Part shown: positions 9,351 through 17,523 of the stretch, piece after piece
Numbering within the stretch: the first letter of the stretch is position 1
How the letters are laid out: each line of letters opens with the position of its first letter
DNA from: Sinorhizobium alkalisoli
GTDB lineage: Bacteria > Pseudomonadota > Alphaproteobacteria > Rhizobiales > Rhizobiaceae
DNA length: 64,000 nt
Assembly: GCF_008932245.1 (NCBI RefSeq)
Contig: NZ_CP034910.1
Location: 248,001 to 312,000 of the forward strand
Reading direction: 5' to 3'
Notes under the pieces: model-generated
What the model was told of the DNA's origin: nothing
The model's database searches: none
The model's input: the letters and a program-made list of their open reading frames with translations, nothing else
Position numbers and translations under genes: made by a program

Positions 9351-9382
9351 CGGAGCAGAAGCCCGGTTAAGGAGTACTGATT

Positions 9383-9540
9383 TTGAAAGCACCATTGAAG
9401 TTTGGCGTCGTCGGCTGCGGGTGTCGCTTGGCAGTTAAACATCGACCGGGCTTAATTGCCGCGGCAACATCGTTTACCAGCCCACTACTGCCAGTTCCGA
9501 CGCTATCCGCACCGAAATTGGCCCCGACCTGTATCCGCTT
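9383..9540 (+). pseudogene. Remnant of a second Gfo/Idh/MocA oxidoreductase
   Basis: A GGAG site and a TTG start (9383) lead into LKAPLKFGVVGCGCRL, the typical opening of a Gfo/Idh/MocA protein with its GxGxxG turn. The similarity stops after about 25 residues, and the frame then runs antisense into the VOC gene. No catalytic domain is present. It appears to be the stub of a gene that once continued the operon and was deleted when the VOC region was joined. Confidence 0.5.
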
Positions 9541-9962
9541 CAATCCTCCGGCAAATTGGCCGGATTCCACACGATCTCCCATAGATGGCCATCGGGATCG
9601 GTGAAATAGCCCGCATAGCCCCCGTAGAATGTCTCCTGGGCCGGCTTCACGATGGCTGCGCCCGCTTCGCGCGCCTGTTCCATTACTTCATCCACCTCGC
9701 TTCGCTGCGAGACGTTGTGGCCGATCGAGAACGACGTGCTACTGGCCGGCGCTTTCGTCAAACCGCTATCGTGAGCCAAATCGTCCTGACTCCAGATCGC
9801 AAGTTTAATACCGTCTGAAAGATCAAAGAACGCGACAGCGCCATGCGCGAATTCGCGGCCCACGATCCCTGGGGTGTGCAAACCCAGTCCGTCACGATAG
9901 AAAGCGAGAGACCGTTCAAGATCTGCGACACCAAGGGTCAGTACAGAAATCCGGGCCTTCAT
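9540..9962 (-). CDS. VOC (glyoxalase/bleomycin-resistance) family protein
   Basis: About 140 residues forming the two beta-alpha-beta modules of the vicinal oxygen chelate fold: LGVADLERSLAFYRDGLGL at the N-terminus and FTDPDGHLWEIVWNP at the C-terminus, whose Glu is a usual metal ligand. Start chosen at ATG 9962 behind GGGAGG; an upstream TTG (9968) is less likely. Members act as lyases, isomerases, dioxygenases or antibiotic-binding proteins. Nothing here narrows the function, and the gene is isolated and opposite to its neighbours. Confidence 0.85.
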   Translation of the reverse strand: MKARISVLTLGVADLERSLAFYRDGLGLHTPGIVGREFAHGAVAFFDLSDGIKLAIWSQDDLAHDSGLTKAPASSTSFSIGHNVSQRSEVDEVMEQAREAGAAIVKPAQETFYGGYAGYFTDPDGHLWEIVWNPANLPED

Positions 9963-10587
9963 GAGCAATCCTCCCGTTAAATCGTAGCTTGGCCATCCAG
10001 TTTGGCGTCGTCTTTGTGTCCAAAGAGCATTGCCGGTAGACCGCGGGCCTAATTATCACTCAGAGTTGTTCTTTCTGGGGCTTTTGCGCTCCTCCGCCGA
10101 GCGTGAGCATCGCCAGGGCGAATATAAAGGAAGGGAAGAGGAAGCAGCCCGCTTCCGGTTCACCAAGGGGACTCATTAAGATGCGTGATGATCCCAATGG
10201 CGAAATCTCGATACCGATGAAACCGTTTTCCTCAATCACGAGCGCGGCAAAATGATAAGGCGATCGGCATTGCGGATCTCATCGTGGCCAGCGGTCATAG
10301 ACCGCATTCGATAGGCCGGACATATGACTACACCGTCCGACGGAGACTTGCGCAATAAATGCCTTGCTAACCGGGCCGTTCCACATATGAGGAAGAACCC
10401 GATTAACTGCAAAGCGTTTGGCGCGCTTCACGTTGATGATGTGGCATTCGCCTGCCCATTCGACCATGGCGCCAAGTTGACAATTCGCATAGAATGCGAT
10501 TATTGGAACTCGGTTCCTATATGTAGATATCGCGAACGCTGCGGTGCCTGATCGGCGGCATACGGGCAAGTCGGAGGAGCGCGGAAC
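9963..10587. other. Intergenic region of about 625 bases, probably decayed
   Basis: I find no supported gene. Short open frames on both strands (for example around 10279-10707 minus) have no family features and overlap the start of the GlcG-like gene. A stretch near 10070-10160 reads on the minus strand as a short hydrophobic peptide and could be the worn end of a membrane protein. A GGAAC-TCG-GTTCC palindrome lies at 10505-10517. Confidence 0.4.
10505..10517. promoter_or_regulatory. Palindrome related to the 14368 and 27225 operators
   Basis: GGAAC, 3 bases, GTTCC, about 70 bases before the GlcG-like start. The same GAAC-N3-GTTC half-site arrangement occurs at 14371-14381. The fit over the full 27-base element is only modest (15 of 27 to the 27228 copy). 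Confidence 0.3.
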
Positions 10588-10995
10588 GTGAAGCTTATTC
10601 AGTTGGCCAAACAGCTTGCAGCGGCCGCCGAGTCCGCAGCAGAAGCCAATAACCTTTCCGTCACGACTTGCATCGTGGACCAGCACGGCAACGTCGTGAT
10701 GAAGCAACGCATGGATGGTGCCATCCTCATTTCGATCGAAATGTCGGAGAGGAAAGCCTACACCTCCGCGGCTCTAAGGATGCGCACGGCTGAAATGACG
10801 GCCTTGGCGCAACCGGGGAATCCCCTCTTTTTGCTCCCTTCGGCAGCAGGTGGGCGTTACACCGCGCTCGGTGGTGGAGTTCCGATCTGGATCCAGGGGG
10901 AATGCGTCGCTGGCCTTGGCATAAGCGGCGGTACAACCGAGCAGGATGTCGAGATCGCTGAAGCGGCGGTCAGCACCTTGATCCATACACAATAA
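10588..10995 (+). CDS. GlcG/HbpS family (DUF336) protein
   Basis: 135 residues, the whole family length. The typical N-terminal helix and strand (CIVDQHGNVVMKQRMDGA) and the C-terminal GGVPIWIQGECVAGLGISGG are present. The family includes heme-binding HbpS and many catabolic-cluster proteins of unknown role. Start is GTG behind GGAGG (about 12 bases). There is no signal peptide, so cytoplasmic. It precedes an IclR regulator on the same strand by about 90 bases; a functional link is possible but unproven. Confidence 0.82.
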   Translation: MKLIQLAKQLAAAAESAAEANNLSVTTCIVDQHGNVVMKQRMDGAILISIEMSERKAYTSAALRMRTAEMTALAQPGNPLFLLPSAAGGRYTALGGGVPIWIQGECVAGLGISGGTTEQDVEIAEAAVSTLIHTQ

Positions 10996-11083
10996 AGTGA
11001 GATCGGTAGGAGCGACGAGCCCGGCTCAAGGCGGTTTTAATTTTCCGATGAACCAACATGTGTGAAGTGGGAGTGTTTCGAGA

Positions 11084-11956
11084 GTGAACCTACAGGAAAG
11101 AAAAACCGCGAAAGGCAAGGCAATCTCTCCTTCAGAGACGAGGGAAAGCGGCCAGACCGTCCGCGCCAAAGCGGGAGCGCGCTCGCGGCCAGCCGGCCTC
11201 AATCGGAGCGTCACACGCGCGCTCGACCTCCTTCTCGACGTCGCCCACAGCCCGGCGCCAAAGAGCTTCGTCGACCTTCAGAAACATCATCGGGTGCCGA
11301 AAGCCACGCTGCACAAGCTGCTGTTCACCTTGGAAGTGCTGAATTTCATCCGCCGTGATGAAGACAGCGGCAAATATTCACTTGGTCTGGCCGCAATGGA
11401 GATTTCGGCGGCCGGCGCCGCGGGCCCCGGCGATCTCGCCATGATTCTCCGTCCGGTTTTGCAGCGGCTCGTCCAGGAAAGCGATGAGACCTGCCATCTC
11501 GGCATCCTCAGCGGCGGCGAAGAGGTGATACTGAGCCGGATCGACCCGGAGGCGCAGATCGTGCGCCTGGCCCCTCAGATCGGACGACGCCATCCCGCCT
11601 ATGCCTCAGCGGGTGGACTTGCCTCCATGGCATTGAAGCTGGACGAAACAGTAATCACAAGCATGCCGGAAGAGTTGCGACAGCTGACCAAGAATACGAT
11701 CAAGACTCGCACCGAACTCCTGGCGCGCCTCGATGAGGTTCGGGAGAAGGGCTACGCCCTCGACATGGAGGAAGCCTACGTCGGGGTACGCTGCGTCGGA
11801 GTAGCTGTTGCCGTTCCACACTGGCCCGTGGTCCATGTCAGCCTTTCGGTTCCCCTGCAGCGGGCGCCGATCGAAAGGCTGCATGCGCTTGTCAAACCGC
11901 TGATGGCGGCTGCCAAGGAGATCGAGAGAATTCTCATCGTCACGCCCCGCGCTTGA
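11084..11956 (+). CDS. IclR-family transcriptional regulator
   Basis: 290 residues. A basic, poorly conserved N-terminal tail of about 40 residues precedes the winged helix (NRSVTRALDLLLDVAHS, then KATLHKLLFTLEVLNFI), followed by the C-terminal GAF-like effector domain with AYASAGGLASMAL near residue 175 and the GVRCVGVAV region near 235. Start is GTG behind GGGAG. IclR proteins control degradative operons and bind palindromes. Sites of one sequence family at 14368 and 27225 (and weakly at 10505) flank this gene, making it a candidate regulator of the nitrilase gene and the large tagatose-type operon; this is inference. Confidence 0.9.
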   Translation: MNLQERKTAKGKAISPSETRESGQTVRAKAGARSRPAGLNRSVTRALDLLLDVAHSPAPKSFVDLQKHHRVPKATLHKLLFTLEVLNFIRRDEDSGKYSLGLAAMEISAAGAAGPGDLAMILRPVLQRLVQESDETCHLGILSGGEEVILSRIDPEAQIVRLAPQIGRRHPAYASAGGLASMALKLDETVITSMPEELRQLTKNTIKTRTELLARLDEVREKGYALDMEEAYVGVRCVGVAVAVPHWPVVHVSLSVPLQRAPIERLHALVKPLMAAAKEIERILIVTPRA

Positions 11957-12045
11957 CAAACCCCTCGCGATACCCCGACGCGGCCGACTTCAGCATGCCA
12001 ATCCTCCTCATGCGACCGGCCGGGAGCCGGGCCGCTCCTTGGCGA

Positions 12046-13101
12046 CTACCGCGCCTCCTGCAGCGACACCATATCGATAACGAAGCGGTACTTCACGTCG
12101 CTGCGCAGCATGCGCTCGAACGCGTCATCGACTTCTGAAATGGAGATCAGCTCGATATCCGAAGCGATGCCGTGTGCGGCGCAGAAGTCGAGCATTTCCT
12201 GAGTCTCGGCGATGCCCCCGATGCCGGAGCCCGCAAAACTCCGGCGCTTGCCGATCAGGCTTCCTGCCGAGATTGGCTGTGGCTCCGCCGGCACACCGAC
12301 CTGAGTGAGCGTTCCGTCACGCCTTAGAAGCTGGAGCAGCGCATTAATGTCATGTCGGGCAGAAACCGTGTCGAGGATGAAATCGAAGCTGTTGGTGTGC
12401 TGTGCCATCGCGGCGGGATCACCGGACAGAACAACCTCGTCGGCACCGAGCCGTTTGGCATCCTCGGCCTTACCGGCAGAAGTCGTGAACAGAACGACAT
12501 GCGCGCCCAAGGCATGCGCAAATTTGACTGCCATATGGCCAAGGCCGCCAAGGCCGACCACGCCAACCTTCTGGCCGGGTCCGACCTTCCAGCGGCGCAG
12601 TGGCGAATAGGTTGTGATGCCCGCACAAAGCAACGGCGCAACGCCTGCAAGCTCAAGATTGTCGGGAATACGCAGGACGAAGGCTTCGTCGACCACGATA
12701 TGGCTGGAATAGCCGCCAAACGTGTGGCCGCCCAGGTGCTTATCCGGGCTGTTGTACGTTTCGGTATTGCCCTTGTCGCAATATTGCTCGAAGCCGTCAC
12801 GGCAATTGGCGCATTCGCGGCACGAATCTATCATGACGCCGACCCCAGCAATGTCGCCTGCCCGGAACTTCGTGACCGCGCGGCCGACAGCGGTGACACG
12901 ACCGACCATTTCATGGCCTGGCACGCACGGATAAAGGGTGCCGCCCCACTCATCGCGCACTCGGTGCAGGTCGGAGTGGCAGACGCCGCAGTAAAGGATT
13001 TCGATCTGAACGTCGCTTGGACCCGGCGAACGGCGCTGGAACGCGAATCGTGCCAGCGGTGATTTGGACGACGTGGCAGCATAGCCGTGGCATTGGAACA
13101 T
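12046..13101 (-). CDS. Zinc-dependent alcohol dehydrogenase (CAD/YahK-like)
   Basis: 351 residues of the medium-chain dehydrogenase family. Catalytic zinc ligands lie in CGVCHSDLH (about residues 38-46) and PGHEMVG (61-67); structural zinc cysteines lie in CRECANCRDGFEQYC (near 94-108); the NADP-binding turn is GLGGLGHMAVKFA near 180. This subgroup (cinnamyl-alcohol dehydrogenase/YahK) usually reduces aldehydes with NADPH. The start has GGAGTAAAG upstream. It is convergent with IclR and downstream of the nitrilase gene, but separated from it by a hairpin. Confidence 0.9.
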   Translation of the reverse strand: MFQCHGYAATSSKSPLARFAFQRRSPGPSDVQIEILYCGVCHSDLHRVRDEWGGTLYPCVPGHEMVGRVTAVGRAVTKFRAGDIAGVGVMIDSCRECANCRDGFEQYCDKGNTETYNSPDKHLGGHTFGGYSSHIVVDEAFVLRIPDNLELAGVAPLLCAGITTYSPLRRWKVGPGQKVGVVGLGGLGHMAVKFAHALGAHVVLFTTSAGKAEDAKRLGADEVVLSGDPAAMAQHTNSFDFILDTVSARHDINALLQLLRRDGTLTQVGVPAEPQPISAGSLIGKRRSFAGSGIGGIAETQEMLDFCAAHGIASDIELISISEVDDAFERMLRSDVKYRFVIDMVSLQEAR

Positions 13102-13131
13102 GTCTTTACTCCGGATTTTGAAATGTCAGCA

Positions 13132-13158
13132 AGGAGGAGCGCCGCGGGGCGCCCTCCT
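13132..13158 (-). terminator. Hairpin between the nitrilase and alcohol dehydrogenase genes
   Basis: AGGAGG(A)GCGCC / GGCGCCCTCCT with a 4-base loop and one bulge. It lies 54 bases past the stop of the nitrilase-like gene on the minus strand. There is no clear T-run, so it may act as a weak terminator or mRNA end. Confidence 0.45.
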
Positions 13159-13212
13159 ACGTTTTCGTCGGCGCGCGCCCTGCTGATCGTGGCCTAGCTC
13201 GCGTGAGCCTGC

Positions 13213-14298
13213 CTATGCCGACGGTTTGGTCAGAACGCCGCGCTTGACCAGTTTCTCAATGTTGCCGGCGCGCCGCTGGTCTTCTCGGGCAAGCCAGCCC
13301 TCCCGCGGCAGTTCCTTGAGATACTGGTTCTTCTCGTAGATAGGCTCTTCGTAGATGGCCGCGTACTGCTCGGTGCGTAGGTCCTTGAACCAGTTGGTGA
13401 CGCCGTTGGCGATACGTGCACGGCGCAGCGCCTCAATGTCGATCACGGTACTGACGAAGCTGTCACCGTTTGCCATGCCCGGCTGCTTGACCAGGACATG
13501 GCCCTTGTGGTCGACGATCATCGACTGGCCGCCAAACACGTCAAAGAAGCCGCCATCCTTGCCGACCTGGGGTCCCAGATTGGGCGAAATCACGATCATC
13601 TGGTTGAACATGGCGTGGGCGCGGTTCTGCAACTCCCACATACCCTGCATAACTTGGGGCTCGATCAGCGTAGCACGGATCATGATCTCGGCGCCGTTCA
13701 TGGCGAGGCCGCGAGCGGTTTCCGGATAAGCACCTTCGTGGCAGATCAGGTAGCCTATATTGCCGATCTCAGTGCGAGCGACAGGGAAGAAGGCGTCGAG
13801 CTTGCTGCCGTTACCCTTCTTCTCGATCCACTCATCCCACAGATCGTGCGGGTTCGTCGTGCCAAGCGCGCCCCCCTCGTAGGCATCGCTGGTCGCCTTG
13901 GCGCGCCGGTATACGATTTCACCCTGCGGGCTCATGACGAAGCCAACGTTGAAAAGGTGCCCGGGAAAATCCTCGTCGCGCACCCACAACAGCTCGGCTG
14001 CGATGTAGGCGTTGTACTGCTTGGCCTTGACCGCCAGTGCCTCGGTTTCCGGCCCAGGGATCGTGGTTGCCGCGGACTCGTGCTGCTCCTTGTTGCCGGC
14101 ACGGAAATCCATGGGCATGCCCTGTATGGCCATTTCGGGTAGCACGATTAACCGCACTGGGGCGCCATCGGTCGCCGCAACCATCACCGCGACATCCATA
14201 AAATCATTGATGCGCTTAATGTTCTCCAGCGCCTCCCTAGTCGACTTGACGGCATAGTTTCGCGTGGAAAGTCCCACTACGGTGTACGGGTTGATCAT
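13213..14298 (-). CDS. Nitrilase-superfamily carbon-nitrogen hydrolase
   Basis: 361 residues from the ATG at 14298, which follows a perfect AGGAGG; an upstream in-frame extension to 14400 is unlikely. The catalytic triad is visible: Glu55 (IVLPEMAIQG), Lys134 (RRAKATSDAY) and Cys186 (LICHEGAYPE). The fold hydrolyses amides or nitriles. The length and the HEG after the cysteine suggest an amidase, formamidase or carbamoylase-like branch rather than a classical nitrilase, but the substrate is not assignable. No signal peptide. It stands alone, controlled by the palindrome region at 14368. Confidence 0.85.
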   Translation of the reverse strand: MINPYTVVGLSTRNYAVKSTREALENIKRINDFMDVAVMVAATDGAPVRLIVLPEMAIQGMPMDFRAGNKEQHESAATTIPGPETEALAVKAKQYNAYIAAELLWVRDEDFPGHLFNVGFVMSPQGEIVYRRAKATSDAYEGGALGTTNPHDLWDEWIEKKGNGSKLDAFFPVARTEIGNIGYLICHEGAYPETARGLAMNGAEIMIRATLIEPQVMQGMWELQNRAHAMFNQMIVISPNLGPQVGKDGGFFDVFGGQSMIVDHKGHVLVKQPGMANGDSFVSTVIDIEALRRARIANGVTNWFKDLRTEQYAAIYEEPIYEKNQYLKELPREGWLAREDQRRAGNIEKLVKRGVLTKPSA

Positions 14299-14367
14299 GG
14301 AATCGGTTCCTCCTGGTTCCAGCCTCGGAAGGCAAAGGTGAAGTCGCGTTGAACAGTGTCGTGTAAA

Positions 14368-14394
14368 ACCGAACTTAGTTCGTAATAACGAACT
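14368..14394. promoter_or_regulatory. Operator of three alternating GAAC/GTTC half-sites
   Basis: Two overlapping palindromes, CGAAC-TTA-GTTCG (14370-14382) and AGTTCGT-AATA-ACGAACT (14377-14394), lie 70-96 bases before the nitrilase start. On the minus strand the 27 bases match 22 of 27 positions of the site at 27228-27254 in front of the sugar operon. Such a repeated element points to one regulator, with IclR the nearest candidate. Confidence 0.6.
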
Positions 14395-14534
14395 TTGCAA
14401 GCTTCAAATGTCATTTTTCTGTTTCTTTTCAGCGTGTTAGCTAGGCGTGAGGAAACGCTCTTCCGAAGCCAATCGGGACGTGGACTGATGATCTTGGCGT
14501 TCCGGGCTGATGCCCGCCGGTTGCTCAGCGCACT

Positions 14535-15815
14535 TCAGTCATCGGGATGGCATGCGTGAGCGTACATATCGAGCACCCGCTGTACCGAGGCGATAAGCAG
14601 ACTTCTGGCATCGGGCTTGACCAGACCCTTCGCAACAGCCGGATAGGCCGCAGCCAGATACTGGCTGACCAGAGTTTCGGGAATGAGTTGGCTACCGAGG
14701 AACGTCAGGAGGCGCTTCACCGCTTCCTTCGCCTCCGGTTGCGGCCAATAGTAGCGAATTCGATCGCTGTAGCTGAAGTGGCGCTGGATGCGCCTCTCGG
14801 GCTCATCGCCGTGATAATACTTTCTCCAATTCTCTGGCTGGCGGAGCATCAGCGCTTCCATCGTGGAGTACAGGCCGTTTCGCGCAAAGGCGGGGTCAAG
14901 GACCTGCGCGATCTGGTCGAGGCCATAAAGCGTCTCGCGTAGCGCAAAGGTAAGCCATGGACCGACCTTGAGGATCGCAAAACCGTCCTCCACCAGAGCG
15001 CCCAACGCTTCAGGCGGCTGGTAGTCGGTCGAATGCGCCTCAAACACGAATTGCGGCATGCGCGAAAGAACGGCGCTCAACGCGCGCGCCTGTTCGCGAC
15101 GGTAGATGATCACGTTGGCGTTGCCGAATTCCACGCCCGGCTGCACGACGATGCCGACAGCACGATCGAAAGCCCGTTCGGCACCGATGGCCGCAAAGGC
15201 TGCCCGGTGAACCTCCACTGTCCTCAGCGCGGCCTCAGCGCTCGTCACCTCCAAATGACCAATCGATTCCAAGGCGCCGCCCGGCACCGGAACCTCGGTG
15301 CCTATGACATAGGAAGGCTTGCTGCCCTTGGCTGACGCCTCCGCCACCGTGGCGAGACGCGCGGCACGCGCGGCGGTGACTTCGTCGGCAAGGGCAACGC
15401 TCTCTCCAACACAGCCCATACTCGTGTCGAGATGCAACTTGGTGAAGCCAGCTTCGGCATAGGCTCCAATCATGGCCTCGGCGCGGCACATTGCCTCTTC
15501 AGCCGGCAGATGCTTCCACGGATTGGGGCCGAGATGATCGCCGCCGAGAATCAGGTGACTGCGATCGAAGCCGACGCGGTCGGCGATATCCTGGACAAAG
15601 CCGCGGAAGGCGGCGGGTGTCATGCCGGTATAACCGCCCTCCTGATTGACCTGATTGCAAGTCGCTTCGATCAGAACCTCCGTACCGGCCATCTTGCCGT
15701 GAAGAAGCGCGGCTTCGATGACGAGCGGATGGGCGGTGCAGACGGAGGGAATGCCTGACAGCGATCCCGAAGAGCGGTCGCGTGCGATGTTGGCGATGCG
15801 ATTGTATTCCATCAA
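14535..15815 (-). CDS. GatZ/KbaZ-family protein, probably D-tagatose-6-phosphate 4-epimerase
   Basis: 426 residues, full family length. Typical features are PSVCTAHPLVIEAAL near residue 25, EATCNQVNQEGGYTGM near 55, GGDHLGPNPW near 90 and KLHLDTSMGC near 120. The family was named for the non-catalytic partner of tagatose-bisphosphate aldolase, but no aldolase (GatY/KbaY) is present here. In Agrobacterium a stand-alone homologue was described as converting tagatose-6-phosphate to fructose-6-phosphate, and that fits the preceding kinase. Its ATG overlaps the kinase stop. It is the last gene of the long operon from 27138. Confidence 0.85.
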   Translation of the reverse strand: MMEYNRIANIARDRSSGSLSGIPSVCTAHPLVIEAALLHGKMAGTEVLIEATCNQVNQEGGYTGMTPAAFRGFVQDIADRVGFDRSHLILGGDHLGPNPWKHLPAEEAMCRAEAMIGAYAEAGFTKLHLDTSMGCVGESVALADEVTAARAARLATVAEASAKGSKPSYVIGTEVPVPGGALESIGHLEVTSAEAALRTVEVHRAAFAAIGAERAFDRAVGIVVQPGVEFGNANVIIYRREQARALSAVLSRMPQFVFEAHSTDYQPPEALGALVEDGFAILKVGPWLTFALRETLYGLDQIAQVLDPAFARNGLYSTMEALMLRQPENWRKYYHGDEPERRIQRHFSYSDRIRYYWPQPEAKEAVKRLLTFLGSQLIPETLVSQYLAAAYPAVAKGLVKPDARSLLIASVQRVLDMYAHACHPDD

Positions 15816-16756
15816 GTGTGTCCCGTACTCGCGATGAATGTGTCGAGTTCCTCATGGGTGGAGGCGCCCTCCATCGGCCCCTGCCTTTCTACGGCGCGCG
15901 CGCCGCTGGCGGCGGCATAGCGAAGCGCGTCGTCGGGCGGCATCCCGCGCAGCCAGCAGCTCACAAACACGGCGCCGAAACAGTCGCCGGCGCCCGTCGG
16001 ATCAACTTCCCGAACCTTGAACGCCGCCTGACGCAAGGTCTGCCGCCCGTCGTGATACGTCGCGCCATCGGCGCCATTCTTGACCACAATCGCCTGGACG
16101 CCGCGTCCGAGGATTTCCGCGATCGCGCCAGCCTCATCCTTCGCATCGGTAAACAAGAAGAGCTCGCTTCCGCTTGGTAGGAACAGATCGCAGCGCGCAA
16201 AGATGCTCTGGAACGCCCCACGCAGGCCAGGAAGTCCAAGCATCTCCGGCCGAACATTCGGATCGAAGGAAACGGTGCCGCCTCTGCCCTTGACGATGGC
16301 CATCGCCGTCAGGATCGTCTCGACGATTGCCGCGGAAAACAGCGACGTTCCCATCACGTGGAGATGGTCACTCCCTTCTATCAGCTTCTTGGCGGATTCG
16401 GTCAGCGCTGTCCGCCCGGACGCACTGTGCTTGATGTTGAAGACGAAATCACGTGAACCGTCGTGCCGGTAACGCACGAAGGCGCTGCCGGTGGCCACAT
16501 CGGGGTCTATTGTTATGCCGGAGATGTCGACACCGTCCTGTTTCAGGCGATCGAGATTGACGCGGCCGAAATCGTCATCGCCGACACAGCTCACCATGCC
16601 GCAGGGCTGTCCGAACTTGCCGGCCTGATCGATGAAGATGGCCGGGGCGCCAGACGGGAACGGACCGACAAGCGATAGCGGTCGGTTGAACCCCTCGCCC
16701 CTCTCGGTGGCCATGATCTCGACGAGAATCTCGCCAATGGTGACGATCTTCTTCAT
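15812..16756 (-). CDS. PfkB-family sugar kinase, probably tagatose kinase
   Basis: 314 residues from MKKIVTIGEI. The carbohydrate-kinase fold ends with the signature DPTGAGDCFGA, catalytic Asp258 in GAGD. The opening and FPSGAPAIFIDQAGKFG resemble rhizobial tagatose kinases, and the neighbouring GatZ/KbaZ protein would use tagatose-6-phosphate. An in-frame ATG at 16816, inside the end of the SDR gene, would add 20 residues that look unlike the family, so I prefer 16756 although its ribosome site is weak. Sugar-kinase family is sure; tagatose specificity is inferred from resemblance and context. Confidence 0.85.
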   Translation of the reverse strand: MKKIVTIGEILVEIMATERGEGFNRPLSLVGPFPSGAPAIFIDQAGKFGQPCGMVSCVGDDDFGRVNLDRLKQDGVDISGITIDPDVATGSAFVRYRHDGSRDFVFNIKHSASGRTALTESAKKLIEGSDHLHVMGTSLFSAAIVETILTAMAIVKGRGGTVSFDPNVRPEMLGLPGLRGAFQSIFARCDLFLPSGSELFLFTDAKDEAGAIAEILGRGVQAIVVKNGADGATYHDGRQTLRQAAFKVREVDPTGAGDCFGAVFVSCWLRGMPPDDALRYAAASGARAVERQGPMEGASTHEELDTFIASTGHT

Positions 16757-16796
16757 GTGCGCGTACCGGCGGGCGGCATTGTGTACGATGCATACC

Positions 16797-17519
16797 TCAT
16801 CCCCAGGACGCCTCATGCATCGACCGAAATGCCGTTTCGAGGATTCGGAAGGACGGCGGGCGAGTCAGCGTGAAGATGACGACCTCAGCGACGTCCTCCG
16901 ACCGCATCATATTGTCGAGCGCCGGCATGTCCGGCGTGCGGAGCCCTCTGCCCATTCCAAAGTTCGTGGCGACGCCACCCGGGCAAATGCTTGAGCAGCG
17001 GATACCTAAGCCACGTAGTTCGTGGTCGAGCGAGCGCGTGAATCCGACCTGAGCGAATTTCGAGGCCACATAGACCGCTTCGTCCGGAAGACCACGGCGG
17101 CCGGCTTCCGAGGCCAGCGTCACGAAATCGCCGCCGTTCTTGCTGAGATGCGGAATCGCCGCCTGGGCAGTGTAGATCAGGCCCTTGACGTTGATGTCGA
17201 CCATCTCGTCGATTTCAACCGGCGACGTCTCGACGACCGGGCGATACGACCCAACGCCGGCATTGGCAATCACGATATCCAGCTTCCCGAAGCGCGCGAC
17301 GGTGGCGTCAACCGCCGCTTTGACCTCGGCCGGATTGCGCACGTCGCAGGCGAAGGCCGCGGCGCTTTCCAGCCCGAGGTCGGTTGTTCGCCTCGATGCC
17401 AGCCCGAGCTTGACGCCCTCCGCCGCCAGGGCGCGGGCAGTGGCTTCCCCGATGCCGCTGCTCGCCCCTGTGATGAACGCGACCTTGCCTTCGAGTGAAA
17501 TCGACGATGTCCTTGTCAT
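16797..17519 (-). CDS. Short-chain dehydrogenase/reductase
   Basis: 240 residues from the ATG at 17519, preceded by GGAAAGGG; a TTG at 17540 is less likely. TGASSGIG (17-24) binds NAD(P), NAGVGSY is near 85 and the catalytic YVASK is near 150. In the parallel Agrobacterium galactitol/altritol pathway an alcohol dehydrogenase makes tagatose, so this enzyme could oxidise a hexitol to tagatose before the kinase acts. That role is inference from gene order. It lies between the GMC oxidoreductase gene (4 bases away) and the kinase. Confidence 0.85.
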   Translation of the reverse strand: MTRTSSISLEGKVAFITGASSGIGEATARALAAEGVKLGLASRRTTDLGLESAAAFACDVRNPAEVKAAVDATVARFGKLDIVIANAGVGSYRPVVETSPVEIDEMVDINVKGLIYTAQAAIPHLSKNGGDFVTLASEAGRRGLPDEAVYVASKFAQVGFTRSLDHELRGLGIRCSSICPGGVATNFGMGRGLRTPDMPALDNMMRSEDVAEVVIFTLTRPPSFRILETAFRSMHEASWG

Positions 17520-17523
17520 GCTC

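Noticed and set aside
10279..10707. Minus-strand open frame of 142 codons
   Set aside because: Overlaps the well-supported GlcG-like gene and has no family features.
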